A stretch of DNA of 64,000 bases from Lachnoclostridium sp. An118 (GCF_002160985.1 NZ_NFLQ01000005.1:153534-217533); one strand, 5' to 3'. Counted from the stretch's first letter, positions 1 to 8,929 are shown. Notes: generated from the letters alone by a model not told the origin. Translations and numbers: made by a program.

Positions 1-472
1 CCCTGTCTATATCCTCTCTCGTATACTCGCTCCCGTAGAGAAAGCCGGGAGGCTCCGTCCCCTCCTGCACAGTCTGGTCCCAGATCGCCTCGATACGGGT
101 CCTCCCGTCCAGCTCCCGGAACACAGGATGCGTATAGTCAATGCCTGTGTCGACAAATCCGATCATCACATTCTCTCCCATCAGCTCCAGGGTGGGATAG
201 TTCTGCACCGGAGTGATGCCCGCCTGTCCCATAGCTTCCATGTCCAGGAGGGTGTAGCACTGGGGAATGGAGCTGTAGGTAAAGCTGCCGAAATCCAGAG
301 GATTGGCCAGGACCTGCTCCACATAGACCACATCGTACCCGGCCCGGGTCCCCTGACGGCAGAGCTGTTCCTCCGGCACTGTGAAGGCAATCCGGCTGCC
401 CCCGGACTGGATGATGAAATCCCGGTACTCCTCCGAGAGTATCCTCTGACGGCAGAGCTGCTTTTCCGCCAT
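1..472 (-). CDS. S8 (subtilisin-like) peptidase, N-terminal part, runs off the window
   Basis: Only the first 157 codons are inside the window; the 3' part lies before base 1. Translation from the ATG at 472 begins MAEKQLCRQR and reaches VMIGFVDTGIDYTHPVF, which carries the DTG motif with the catalytic Asp of subtilases; the His and Ser motifs would lie outside the window. No signal peptide is visible at the N terminus. This agrees with the Csp-like or cytoplasmic S8 peptidases common in Lachnospiraceae. It is the fourth gene of a co-directional run rluF-ligA-clpX-S8 peptidase. The Shine-Dalgarno (GAGGTG) sits in the 3' arm of the hairpin that follows clpX, so translation could be coupled to that structure. 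Family assignment is firm; substrate unknown. Confidence 0.85.
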   Translation of the reverse strand, partial: MAEKQLCRQRILSEEYRDFIIQSGGSRIAFTVPEEQLCRQGTRAGYDVVYVEQVLANPLDFGSFTYSSIPQCYTLLDMEAMGQAGITPVQNYPTLELMGENVMIGFVDTGIDYTHPVFRELDGRTRIEAIWDQTVQEGTEPPGFLYGSEYTREDIDR

Positions 473-482
473 ATAGAAAACA

Positions 483-513
483 CCTCATATACCTTTGTGA
501 TCAGTATATGAGG
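483..513 (-). terminator. Hairpin between clpX and the S8 peptidase gene
   Basis: A perfect 10-bp stem (CCTCATATAC at 483-492 with GTATATGAGG at 504-513) has an 11-nt loop. On the minus strand it is followed by TGTTTTC, so it could be a weak terminator. Its 3' arm contains the Shine-Dalgarno of the next gene, so it could instead occlude that site. Confidence 0.5.
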
Positions 514-525
514 CGAAAGACTGTC

Positions 526-1956
526 TTATCCCTCCAGACGCAGGGGCTCCTGTCCCCTCAGGGTGATGACCGGTCCCCCGGTCCCCTCTATGTAGCTTTC
601 GGTGATGGTCACCTGGCCGATGCTGTCATCCTTGGGGATCTCGTACATGATATCCAGCATAAAGTCCTCGATGATGGCCCGCAGAGCCCTGGCTCCGGTA
701 TCCTTCTTCATAGCCTTTCTGGCAATGGCACGGAGTGCGCCCTCGTCAAAATCCAGCTTCACTTCATCCAGGGCCAGCAGCTTCTGGTACTGCTTGAGGA
801 TGGCGTTTTTTGGCTCCTTCAGTATCTTGACCAGCATATCTTCATCCAGCCCTCTGAGGGTACAGATGATGGGAAGACGTCCCAGGAACTCGGGTATCAT
901 CCCAAAGCTCCGCAGGTCCTCTGTGGAGACCCTGGAGAGGAGGTCCTTATCGTTGTCGTATTTATCCTTCAGGTCCGCGTTAAAACCGATGGAAGACTGT
1001 TTGGTCAGCCTCTCCTTGATGATGTTGTCCAGATCCGGGAACGCGCCGCCACAGATAAAGAGGATGTTCCTGGTGTTGACCGTGGTCAGAGGCACCATGG
1101 CGTTCTTGCTGTTGGCCCCTACCGGCACTTCCACTTCACTGCCCTCCAGGAGCTTGAGCATTCCCTGCTGGACGGACTCGCCGCTCACATCCCGCTGGTT
1201 TGTGTTCTTCTTCTTGGCGATCTTGTCGATCTCATCGATAAAGATGATGCCCTGCTCCGCTTTCTCCACATCATTGTCCGCGGCGGCCAGGAGCTTGGAC
1301 ACAACGCTCTCAATGTCATCCCCGATGTAGCCGGCCTCGGTGAGGGAGGTGGCGTCTGTGATGGCCAGCGGCACATCCAGCAGCCGGGCCAGGGTCTTCA
1401 CCATGTAGGTTTTTCCCGAACCGGTGGGCCCGATCATGAGAATATTGGATTTCTCGATCTCTATGTCATCCATGGTGTCAGTGGCCACACGCTTGTAGTG
1501 GTTGTAGACAGCCACGGAAATCACCTTTTTTGCGTACTCCTGCCCCACCACGTACTCGTCCAGCCTGGCCTTTATCTTGTGGGGTGCGGGAATGTGGTTG
1601 ATGTCTATGAGGGGCTTCTTCTCCTCCCCCTCCTTTTTCTTCTTGACCTTCTGCTGGCGGGGGGCCGCGTTTTCCAGGTCGGACATGTTAAAGATCTGGA
1701 CACCCGGTATGTTCATCAGTTTGCTGTAGTCGATCTGACCGCTTGTCATGGCGTCAAAACTCTTCTGCATGCAGTCCGAACACACGGAAATATTGTTGGG
1801 GAGGTCGATGAGCTTTCCCGTCACACTCTCGGGCCTGTGGCAGATAAAGCAGAACTTCTCGTACCCGTCGTCCTTCTTTTTCTCTTCCACATGCACGTCC
1901 TTGTCTTCCACTTTTTCTATCTCGTTTTCATTTCTGTTGTTCTCGTTCTCTGACAT
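526..1956 (-). CDS. clpX: ClpX-type ATP-dependent unfoldase with charged N-terminal extension
   Basis: A 476-residue AAA+ protein, longer than the usual ClpX of about 420 because of a charged N-terminal stretch (residues 1-35). The zinc-binding domain is present as C36-x2-C39 and C59-x2-C62. Walker A GPTGSGKT is at 176-183, the pore loop GYIG at 209-212, Walker B IIFIDEID at 237-244, the ClpP-docking IGF loop at about 323-325, and a GARALR sensor-2 near 405. These show a working unfoldase able to pair with ClpP. No clpP or tig lies beside it; instead it follows ligA (36-bp gap) and precedes an S8 peptidase gene. It may be a second ClpX paralogue, which would need the rest of the genome to decide. 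RBS AAAGGA precedes the ATG. Confidence 0.93.
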   Translation of the reverse strand: MSENENNRNENEIEKVEDKDVHVEEKKKDDGYEKFCFICHRPESVTGKLIDLPNNISVCSDCMQKSFDAMTSGQIDYSKLMNIPGVQIFNMSDLENAAPRQQKVKKKKEGEEKKPLIDINHIPAPHKIKARLDEYVVGQEYAKKVISVAVYNHYKRVATDTMDDIEIEKSNILMIGPTGSGKTYMVKTLARLLDVPLAITDATSLTEAGYIGDDIESVVSKLLAAADNDVEKAEQGIIFIDEIDKIAKKKNTNQRDVSGESVQQGMLKLLEGSEVEVPVGANSKNAMVPLTTVNTRNILFICGGAFPDLDNIIKERLTKQSSIGFNADLKDKYDNDKDLLSRVSTEDLRSFGMIPEFLGRLPIICTLRGLDEDMLVKILKEPKNAILKQYQKLLALDEVKLDFDEGALRAIARKAMKKDTGARALRAIIEDFMLDIMYEIPKDDSIGQVTITESYIEGTGGPVITLRGQEPLRLEG

Positions 1957-1992
1957 GTTACATCCTTTCTATATATAATGCACGGGCACTCC

Positions 1993-3978
1993 CTATTCCA
2001 GCATCTGAAGGAACTGTTCCTCCGTCAGTATGGGCACGCCCAGCTCCTTTGCTTTCCTGTTCTTGGAGGATGTGGAGGCAGCGTCGTTGTTGATGAGGTA
2101 GCTGGTCTTTGAGGTGACAGAGCCTGTCACCTTTCCGCCTTTGCTCTCGATGAGACTCTTCAGCTCACTCCTGTTCGCGAAGTGCTCCACGCTCCCGGTA
2201 ATGACAAAGGTAGTGCCCTCCAGGGTCCTTCCTCCCTCATCCGCCGTCTCCTGCTCAATATGCACCTCTCTCAGGAGCTCTCTGTACACCTGCCGGTGGG
2301 TCTCGTCCTCAAAGTAATCCACATAGGCCTTTGCGATGACACCGCCCACGCCGGGCGCTGCACTGAGCTCCTCCTCGGTGAGGTCCGGAAGGGCCTCCGG
2401 TGAGACCTTCATTTCCCGGCAGATCACCTTGGCGACCGCCACCCCGATGCCCGGGATGCCCAGGCTGTAGAGCAGACGGGGAAGGGTGGTCTCTCTGGCC
2501 CTCTCCGCGCTCTCGATCAGATTCTGGCAGGATTTCTCCCCGAAGCCCTCCATCTCCTGTATTTCCTCCCTGTGCCGGTCCAGATGGAACAGATCGCCGT
2601 AGGTCTGGATAAATCCTCTGGCAATAAATTTTTCAAGGGTGGCCTCGGAGAGCCCCTCTATATTCATGGCATCCCGGCTCACGAACAGGGCGTAGGACTT
2701 TATCTGCTTTGCCTGACAGGACGGGTTGGTGCAGTACAGCGTCTTTGCGCTGCCCTCCTGCCGTATCTCGGTCGCGCCTCCGCACACCGGACAGACCCCG
2801 GGGATGTCCCTGACACCGCTGCGGGTAAGATTCCTGGCAATCTGAGGGATGATCATATTTGCCTTGTACACTTCAATCCTGTCTCCGACGCCAAGCTCCA
2901 GCTCTTCCATGATGCTGATATTGTGGACACTGGCGCGGCTCACGGTAGTTCCCTCCAGCTCAACCGGATCGAAGATGGCCACCGGATTGATAAGGCCGGT
3001 CCTCGATGGGCTCCACTCGATCTCCCGCAGAGTCGTCTCCCGGGTCTCGTCCGCCCACTTGAACGCATAGGAGTCTCTCGGGAATTTTGCCGTCCTCCCC
3101 AGGGACTCACCGTACCTTATATCATCATATATTAGCACAAGACCATCTGAGGGAAAATCGTTTTGCGCTATTCTTTCTGAAAATTTAATAACTTCCGCCT
3201 CTATATCCGCCGGAGCCACCACGTAGTGCTCCACCACCTCGAAGCCCTGCTCCTTCAGCCAGTCCAGCTGAAAGGCCCTGGAGTTGTGGAAGTCCACATC
3301 CTCCGCCCGGACAAGAGAAAAGGCGTAGAAACGCACGTTCCTCCTGGCCGTGACCTCGCTGCTCAGCTGGCGCACAGAGCCGCTGCACAGATTCCGGGGA
3401 TTTTTGTACCTGGCGTCCGCATCCGGGATTTCCTCATTGATGCGCTCGAAATCCCTGTAGCCGATGACCGCCTCCCCCCGCAGGATAAGCTCGCCCTGGT
3501 AGGGAATGCGAAGAGGAATGTTCTTGAACACCCGGGCATTTCCGGTGATCACTTCTCCCACCTCCCCGTTTCCCCGGGTGACGGCCTTTGTGAGATTACC
3601 GCCCTGGTAGGTAAGGACAATGGTAAGGCCGTCCATCTTCCAGGACATGACCACGTCGTGGTCCCCCGCAAAGGCCCGCAGCTCCCCCACATCCTTGGTC
3701 TTGTCAAGGGAGAGCATAGGGCTCTCATGCCTCTCCTTTGGCAGCTCGCTGACCACCTCGTATCCCACATGGATGGTGGGGCTGCCTGCCAGGGTGACAT
3801 GGAGCTCCCTCTCCAGCTGTGTCAGCTCATCGTAGAGTGCATCGTACTCGTAGTTGCTCATGATCTCCCGGGACTCCTGGTAGTAGGCTCTCCCTGCCCG
3901 GTCCAAAAGCTCCACCAGCTCCTGCATCCTCTGCTTCTTCTTTGCTGTATCCATTTTTCTATTTCCTGCCTCGCACAT
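1993..3978 (-). CDS. ligA: NAD-dependent DNA ligase
   Basis: Seals nicks using NAD in replication and repair. 661 residues, the normal LigA size. The adenylation motif KMDG is at about 114-117 with Lys114 as the nucleophile. A four-Cys zinc finger (CPVCGG and CTNPSCQ) follows near residues 395-425, then helix-hairpin-helix repeats (SLGIPGIGVAVAK, APGVGGVIAK), and a C-terminal BRCT domain beginning near TTFVITGSVEHF. Two starts are possible. ATG 3978 has AGGAG at good spacing and overlaps the end of the rRNA pseudouridine synthase gene by 20 bp. ATG 3954 (MDTAKKK) has AGGAAA upstream and fits the usual family N terminus better. Identification is certain; the start is not. Confidence 0.96.
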   Translation of the reverse strand: MCEAGNRKMDTAKKKQRMQELVELLDRAGRAYYQESREIMSNYEYDALYDELTQLERELHVTLAGSPTIHVGYEVVSELPKERHESPMLSLDKTKDVGELRAFAGDHDVVMSWKMDGLTIVLTYQGGNLTKAVTRGNGEVGEVITGNARVFKNIPLRIPYQGELILRGEAVIGYRDFERINEEIPDADARYKNPRNLCSGSVRQLSSEVTARRNVRFYAFSLVRAEDVDFHNSRAFQLDWLKEQGFEVVEHYVVAPADIEAEVIKFSERIAQNDFPSDGLVLIYDDIRYGESLGRTAKFPRDSYAFKWADETRETTLREIEWSPSRTGLINPVAIFDPVELEGTTVSRASVHNISIMEELELGVGDRIEVYKANMIIPQIARNLTRSGVRDIPGVCPVCGGATEIRQEGSAKTLYCTNPSCQAKQIKSYALFVSRDAMNIEGLSEATLEKFIARGFIQTYGDLFHLDRHREEIQEMEGFGEKSCQNLIESAERARETTLPRLLYSLGIPGIGVAVAKVICREMKVSPEALPDLTEEELSAAPGVGGVIAKAYVDYFEDETHRQVYRELLREVHIEQETADEGGRTLEGTTFVITGSVEHFANRSELKSLIESKGGKVTGSVTSKTSYLINNDAASTSSKNRKAKELGVPILTEEQFLQMLE

Positions 3979-4726
3979 GTATTGCTTCTCCTGTCTGCTT
4001 TTTTGTGGGGCCTCCGGCCAGAGCCCGCAGTGTCTCCAGCTCCTCCCCTGTCACCTTCCGGTATTCGCCGGGTCTCAGATCCCCCAGCCTGATATTCATG
4101 ATACGCACCCGCTTCAGCGTCCGCACGCGGCAGCCGCAGGCCCGGCACATCCTCCGGATCTGCCGGTTCAGCCCCTGGGTGAGGATGATGCTGAAGGTGT
4201 ATTTCCCCTCCCTTCGGACTGTGCAGGGCCTTGTCACCGCGTCCAGCCCCTTCTCCTCGTCCACAATGTGGACGCCGGCACTCATTTTCTCTATAAAATC
4301 ATCCGTGACCTCCCGGTCTACGGTGACCCTGTACTCTTTTTCGTGAAGGTTCCTGCCCCGCATGATGCGGTTGATGAGGTCCCCGTCGTTGGTCATGAGG
4401 AGGAGGCCCTCCGAGTCCTTGTCCAGCCTTCCCGCGTAGGTGACCCGGACGGGGTATTTGAGGAAGCGGACAATGTTGTTCTTTGTCCTTCTGTCCTCTG
4501 TGCAGATGATACCCACCGGCTTGTAGACAGCCAGGATGACCTTCTCATCCTTCCCGCCGATGACCCGGTCTCCCACCTGCACCCTCTGGCCCGGCCGCAC
4601 CTTCATGCCTCGCAGGGCCGGGACCCCGTCCACCAGCACCTGGCCCTTTTCGATGAGGCGGTCCGCCTCCCTGCGGGAGCAGATGCCTGCCTCGCTCATA
4701 TATTTATTAAGACGGATCTCCTCCAT
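3959..4726 (-). CDS. rluF: RluF/RsuA-family 23S rRNA pseudouridine synthase
   Basis: A 255-residue enzyme of the RsuA/RluB/RluF group. It has an N-terminal S4 RNA-binding domain (IRLNKYMSEAGICSRREADR) and the catalytic loop GRLDKDSEGLLL holding the nucleophilic Asp. The C-terminal block NRQIRRMCRACGCRV followed by LKRVRIMNIRLG is closest to RluF, which modifies U2604. I chose the ATG at 4726 over an upstream in-frame ATG at 4783 because AGGAGG lies about 6 bases before it and the S4 domain starts right after. First gene of the run with ligA and clpX. The RluF versus RluB assignment is from motif memory only. Confidence 0.88.
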   Translation of the reverse strand: MEEIRLNKYMSEAGICSRREADRLIEKGQVLVDGVPALRGMKVRPGQRVQVGDRVIGGKDEKVILAVYKPVGIICTEDRRTKNNIVRFLKYPVRVTYAGRLDKDSEGLLLMTNDGDLINRIMRGRNLHEKEYRVTVDREVTDDFIEKMSAGVHIVDEEKGLDAVTRPCTVRREGKYTFSIILTQGLNRQIRRMCRACGCRVRTLKRVRIMNIRLGDLRPGEYRKVTGEELETLRALAGGPTKKQTGEAIHVRGRK

Positions 4727-4816
4727 GTATCCTCCTGCCTTCCTGCCTTTTCTCCCGCGCCCTGAGCGCAGGTATATATTCACACTGGGCTCGAAAGAAC
4801 CTCGCCAAGTGTTCCT

Positions 4817-4845
4817 ATTATACCATGCTTTCCAGCCCCTTGGAA
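4817..4845 (-). promoter_or_regulatory. Candidate promoter of rluF-ligA-clpX
   Basis: On the minus strand TTCCAA (4840-4845) and TATAAT (4817-4822) are separated by 17 bases. The -10 is consensus, the -35 weak. It lies about 90 bases before the rluF start. Confidence 0.45.
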
Positions 4846-4936
4846 CACCCGGAGATCAAAAATCAGTGTTTGTAAAAAGACGGAAAATATACTAAAATAG
4901 ATATAATGCTATTCACACTCAGAAAGGATTTTTTCT

Positions 4937-5419
4937 ATGATCATCTTAACGCTGGACACGAAAAAATGTATGTCCTCCCTGCTTCTGTCGGAAGCGTTTG
5001 ACCACTTCTTTTTCATCGAGGGAGAGATCACGACCTTTGGGAAATTTACCATGGACGGCTATATGCAGAAAGACTTTTTCGAGGAGCTCCCGCAGCAGTC
5101 CTACGCCTTCTGGAAGGACATCAGACCCTACTGCTTTTCTCTCATAAAAGGAAAGCGCACCCCTCTTGGCTTCCGGTTCATCTTCTCCCTGTCCGGCGAC
5201 GACATTCCCGCCTTCCTGGAGGAGCACAGGCTGGACTTCACGCCCCAGGAGATCCAGGGACTCTTCCTGAATTTCCGCTTTGACGGCTCCCGCCTTTCCT
5301 GCACCACAGGGGTGTCTGTTTCAAAGTTCACACTGGACAAATCTCTTGAGCAGACCTGGGACAAGTGGGCACAGGCCTTCTTCGCAGACCTCCACATTCC
5401 CTTCGAGTCTGAGCTCTGA
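4937..5419 (+). CDS. DUF5721-type protein of unknown function
   Basis: A 160-residue soluble protein with no membrane segment or signal. Its N terminus (MIILTLDTKKCMSSLLLSEAF) and the segment KGKRTPLGFRFIFSL match my recollection of the DUF5721 family, which is restricted largely to Lachnospiraceae; no function is known. It is a lone plus-strand gene between minus-strand neighbours, with RBS AAAGGA and a TATAAT at 4902-4907. It converges on the aldo/keto reductase gene through a shared terminator. The family call is from memory and would need a Pfam search to confirm. Confidence 0.75.
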   Translation: MIILTLDTKKCMSSLLLSEAFDHFFFIEGEITTFGKFTMDGYMQKDFFEELPQQSYAFWKDIRPYCFSLIKGKRTPLGFRFIFSLSGDDIPAFLEEHRLDFTPQEIQGLFLNFRFDGSRLSCTTGVSVSKFTLDKSLEQTWDKWAQAFFADLHIPFESEL

Positions 5420-5428
5420 ACAGGGCTT

Positions 5429-5461
5429 TAAAAAAGGACTGCGCTCTCATCCGCGCAGCCC
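5429..5461 (-). terminator. Terminator of the aldo/keto reductase gene
   Basis: The stem GGGCTGCGC / GCGCAGTCC (minus strand, bases 5461-5436) has one G-T pair and an 8-nt loop, followed by TTTTTT. It lies between two convergent genes and may act in both directions, though only the minus strand has a good U-tract. Confidence 0.8.
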
Positions 5462-5497
5462 TTATGTATCATTTTCCAGCTATCCTTTCCGGTCTCT

Positions 5498-6631
5498 CTA
5501 TCCCTTCAGCCTCTCGGTGAAATCAGCCATTGCCTCTGAGATCTTGATCTGCTGGGGACAGACTGCCTCGCAGCTCCTGCAGCCGATGCAGGCGGAAGGT
5601 CTCTTGTCCTCCGGGAGCGTCGACACCACCATGGGCGCGATAAATCCGCCGCCTGTGAAGCAGTGCTCGTTGTAGAGCTCCAGGATCCTCGGGATATCCA
5701 GCTCTTGGGGACAGTGGCTCACGCAGTAGTGGCAGGCTGTACACGGAAGGACGATCTTCTTCACCATGTCGTCGGCAATGCCAAGAAGGGTATCCATCTC
5801 CTCTTTATTCAGCGGCTTATCCTCCTCAAAGGTGGCGATATTCTCTATCAGCTGCTGTGCGTTTGACATGCCGGACAGAGTCACCTTCACCTCAGGCATG
5901 CTCTGCAGGAACCGGAACGCCCATGCCGGGATGCTCTCCTCCGGGCGGAGCGCCTCCAGCTTCTTTGCGGCCTCCTCGTTTATCTTTGCGAGGGAACCGC
6001 CGCGCAGCGGCTCCATCACCCACACAGGGATGTCATACTCCTTCAGGAGCTCCATCTTGCCCTTTGCGTCCTGGAATGTCCAGTCCAGATAGTTGAGCTG
6101 GATCTGGCAGAATTCCATGTCTTTTCCGTACTTCTCAAGGAAACGCTTCATCACGTCGTAGTTTCCGTGGGCGGAAAATCCCAGATGGCGGATACGTCCG
6201 TTTTTCTTCTGCTCCATGAGATATTTGTGGATGCCGTGGGACTCATCCAGGTAAGCGTCTATGTTCATCTCGCACACATTGTGGAAAAGGTAGAAATCAA
6301 AATACTCTGTCTGGCACTTCTTCAGCTGCTCCTCAAAGATTTCCTCCACCTTGTCCATGTTGGAGAGGTCGTAGCCCGGGAATTTATCAGCCAGGTAAAA
6401 GCTCTCCCTTGGGTATTTGGAGAGAACGCGGCCCATCACCAGCTCGGAGGTGCCGTTGTGGTATCCCCAGGCAGTATCGTAATAGTTTACGCCGTGGTCC
6501 ATGGCATACTGTACCATATCGGCTGTGGCGGCCTCGTCTACCTTCGCGTCATCGCCGTCAATGACCGGCAGGCGCATGCAGCCCATGCCCAGGGCAGACA
6601 GCTTTAAATCTTTGTAATCTCTGTAGATCAT
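5498..6631 (-). CDS. Aldo/keto reductase with C-terminal 4Fe-4S ferredoxin domain
   Basis: 377 residues. The first 270 form an aldo/keto reductase TIM barrel, with the catalytic Asp-Tyr pair in YYDTAWGYHNGTSE, the Lys in FYLADKF and the His in HLGFSAHG. The C terminus carries two cysteine clusters, CTACHYCVSHCP (with a Pro-linked fourth Cys) and CIGCRSCEAVCP, as in the ferredoxin-linked AKR proteins of anaerobic Firmicutes. It probably reduces or oxidises a carbonyl metabolite with electron transfer through the clusters; the substrate cannot be read. Single gene with its own terminator and a promoter that overlaps a striking inverted repeat upstream. Confidence 0.88.
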   Translation of the reverse strand: MIYRDYKDLKLSALGMGCMRLPVIDGDDAKVDEAATADMVQYAMDHGVNYYDTAWGYHNGTSELVMGRVLSKYPRESFYLADKFPGYDLSNMDKVEEIFEEQLKKCQTEYFDFYLFHNVCEMNIDAYLDESHGIHKYLMEQKKNGRIRHLGFSAHGNYDVMKRFLEKYGKDMEFCQIQLNYLDWTFQDAKGKMELLKEYDIPVWVMEPLRGGSLAKINEEAAKKLEALRPEESIPAWAFRFLQSMPEVKVTLSGMSNAQQLIENIATFEEDKPLNKEEMDTLLGIADDMVKKIVLPCTACHYCVSHCPQELDIPRILELYNEHCFTGGGFIAPMVVSTLPEDKRPSACIGCRSCEAVCPQQIKISEAMADFTERLKG

Positions 6632-6677
6632 CTTTGTCCACTCTCCTTCTCTTCATTTCAGTCATCCTGTATAAAAA

Positions 6678-6715
6678 GTATCAGGGAACTATATTTTATT
6701 ATAATTCCCCGATAC
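6678..6715 (-). promoter_or_regulatory. Inverted repeat: htpG terminator and/or operator of the aldo/keto reductase promoter
   Basis: GTATC-GGGGAA and TTCCC-GATAC arms flank an AT-rich centre (6678-6715). On the minus strand the hairpin is followed by TTTTTAT, which fits an intrinsic terminator for htpG. A promoter reading the same way, TTGCGG-17-TATAAT, has its -10 inside the centre of the repeat, so the same bases could be an operator for the next gene. Confidence 0.55.
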
Positions 6716-6769
6716 GAGAACCGCAAATACTTAAATAAAATACCCGGTCATACTTATTTTCTATACTTT

Positions 6770-8830
6770 TTATTTTGTCAGCAGCAGCATGATCTCGTTG
6801 CTCCTCTGTACAAAGGCTGTCATCTCCTCCGGTGTCAGAGGCTTGTGTGCCAGCATGGCCATGTCGTAGAGCTGTCTGCAGATGACAGGTGTGTTCTCAT
6901 TGTCTCCGTGCTCTGCCACAAACTGTACAAGAGGATGGTTGGCGTTCAGCGTCAGTGTGATCTCGCCGCCAAACATGGATGCATCCATGCCTGCCATGCC
7001 GTACATTCTCATCATCTCCTGCATACGGCGGCTCTGCTCGGACAGGGTGATCATGGAAGCCACCTTGTCGTCTTTCAGTTTCTCCACTTTCACGTCCAGC
7101 TTGTCATTTTCCATAACTTTGCGGAATGTCTCCACAAGAGCGTCCGTTGTCTTCTGGAAAGCCTCTTTGTCTTCTTCTTTCACTTCCTCTTTTGCACTGT
7201 CCGTAATGTCCGCATCAATGCGCTGGAACTGCAGGTTCGGATTTCTCTGCTCAAGCTGGGTGATGAACGGAGAGTCGATGTTGTGATTCAGGATCACCGC
7301 ATCCTGCCCCTGGTTTTTAAACATGTTAATGTACTGGCTCTGCTGCTGCTCGTCAGATACATAGTAGATGGTGGTCTTGGGCTCTTCCTTCTTCTCCTCG
7401 CCCTCCTTTGGCTCCTCTTTTTCCTCCTTGGGGTCGATGAGCTTACCGCCGTTTGCCTCCACGCACTCTTTCAGCGTCATGTATTTGTGATCCAGGTTCT
7501 TGAAGAGGATGTAGTCCATCATCTTGTCGCAGAATTTCTCGTCCTTCAGGCAGCCGAACTTGATGAAGGGGCTGATGTCATCCCAGTATTTCTCGTAGTT
7601 CTCCTTGTCGGTCTTGCACATGCCGCTCAGCTTGTCGGCAACCTTCTTGGAAATGTAGTCTGCGATCTTGTTTACAAATCCATCGTTCTGGAGCGCGCTT
7701 CTTGATACGTTCAGCGGCAAATCCGGACAGTCGATGACTCCCTTTAACACCATCAGGAACTCCGGAATGACTTCCTTGATGTTGTCCGCGATGAACACCT
7801 GGTTGTTGTACAGCTTGATGGTTCCCTCGATGGAGTCGTACTCTGTGTTGATCTTGGGGAAGTACAGGATACCCTTCAGGTTGAACGGGTAATCCATATT
7901 CAGGTGGATCCAGAACAGAGGCTCCTTGTAGTCCAGGAATACCTTCCGGTAAAACTCTATATAATCTTCCTTTGTGCACTCATTTGGATGCTTTGTCCAC
8001 AGAGGCTGGGTGTCGTTGACCGGAACAGGACGCTTGTTGATCTTCACCCTGTCTCTGGCAGGAGATACTTCCACCATCTCCTTCTCCCCGTTCTCGTTCT
8101 CCTTCTCCTCCATCTTTGCATCCTCGTGGATGTGCTCTACGACCACATCGTCGTCCCGAAGGTCCGCCTCATCGATGGTCTCATACTCCTGCTCTGCATT
8201 GGCCTTCTCAAGGAAGATCTCCACCGGCATAAAGGAGCAGTACTTCTCCAGCACTTCACGCACTTTGTACTCGTTGGCAAACTGGAGGCTGTCCTCATTT
8301 AAGAACAGGGTGATCTCCGTCCCCACTTCCTGCCGGTCTCCGTCGGACATCTCATACTCTGTGCCGCCGTCGCTTGTCCAGTGCACAGGAGCTGCCCCCT
8401 CCTGGTAGGAAAGTGTGTCGATGTGTACTTCGTCCGCCACCATGAAAGCGGAGTAGAAGCCAAGACCGAAGTGACCGATCATGTCATCCTCTGTCGTCTT
8501 GTCCTTGTATTTCTCCAGGAACTCTGTGGCTCCGGAGAAAGCGATCTGGGTGATGTACTCCTCCACCTCGCCGGCCGTCATACCCACACCGTTGTCGATG
8601 AATTTCAGTGTCTTGTCCTCCGGGCTGACGATCACACGGATCCGGGCCTTGTAGTCATCCGGAAGCTGATACTCTCCCATCATGTCCAGCTTTTTCAGCT
8701 TGGTGATAGCGTCGCATCCGTTGGAGATCATCTCACGGACAAAGATATCGTGGTCTGAATAGACCCATTTCTTGATAATAGGAAAAATATTTTCGCTGCT
8801 GATAGACAGACTTCCTTTTTTTGCTGCCAT
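6770..8830 (-). CDS. htpG: HtpG, Hsp90-family chaperone
   Basis: A 686-residue cytoplasmic Hsp90. The N-terminal GHKL ATPase has Glu33 and Asn37 (REMISNGCD), DNGVGM, and GHFGLGFYSAFMVAD. The middle domain has the conserved NVSRSALQ stretch, and the C-terminal dimerisation domain ends in a short acidic-free tail. There are acidic linkers near residues 230-260 (EEKENENGEKEM) and near 470. Monocistronic. A perfect CIRCE element about 100 bases upstream predicts HrcA repression and heat induction, unlike Bacillus subtilis htpG, which is not CIRCE-controlled. Confidence 0.97.
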   Translation of the reverse strand: MAAKKGSLSISSENIFPIIKKWVYSDHDIFVREMISNGCDAITKLKKLDMMGEYQLPDDYKARIRVIVSPEDKTLKFIDNGVGMTAGEVEEYITQIAFSGATEFLEKYKDKTTEDDMIGHFGLGFYSAFMVADEVHIDTLSYQEGAAPVHWTSDGGTEYEMSDGDRQEVGTEITLFLNEDSLQFANEYKVREVLEKYCSFMPVEIFLEKANAEQEYETIDEADLRDDDVVVEHIHEDAKMEEKENENGEKEMVEVSPARDRVKINKRPVPVNDTQPLWTKHPNECTKEDYIEFYRKVFLDYKEPLFWIHLNMDYPFNLKGILYFPKINTEYDSIEGTIKLYNNQVFIADNIKEVIPEFLMVLKGVIDCPDLPLNVSRSALQNDGFVNKIADYISKKVADKLSGMCKTDKENYEKYWDDISPFIKFGCLKDEKFCDKMMDYILFKNLDHKYMTLKECVEANGGKLIDPKEEKEEPKEGEEKKEEPKTTIYYVSDEQQQSQYINMFKNQGQDAVILNHNIDSPFITQLEQRNPNLQFQRIDADITDSAKEEVKEEDKEAFQKTTDALVETFRKVMENDKLDVKVEKLKDDKVASMITLSEQSRRMQEMMRMYGMAGMDASMFGGEITLTLNANHPLVQFVAEHGDNENTPVICRQLYDMAMLAHKPLTPEEMTAFVQRSNEIMLLLTK

Positions 8831-8893
8831 TTATATCACTCCTTAAATCTCAATCTGTTTTGTGCGGGATCTGACCCGCACCCTCTGCATGTT

Positions 8894-8922
8894 ATGATAA
8901 TACCCGGGAGCGCAAATGTCAA
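8894..8922 (-). promoter_or_regulatory. htpG promoter
   Basis: TTGACA (8917-8922, minus strand) and TATCAT (8894-8899) with a 17-base spacer, directly downstream of CIRCE and about 65 bases before the htpG start. Confidence 0.75.
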
Positions 8923-8929
8923 TATAAAA

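Noticed and set aside
508..1953. 481-residue plus-strand ORF opposite clpX
   Set aside because: It is the antisense shadow of clpX; the clpX frame has all ClpX motifs and an RBS.
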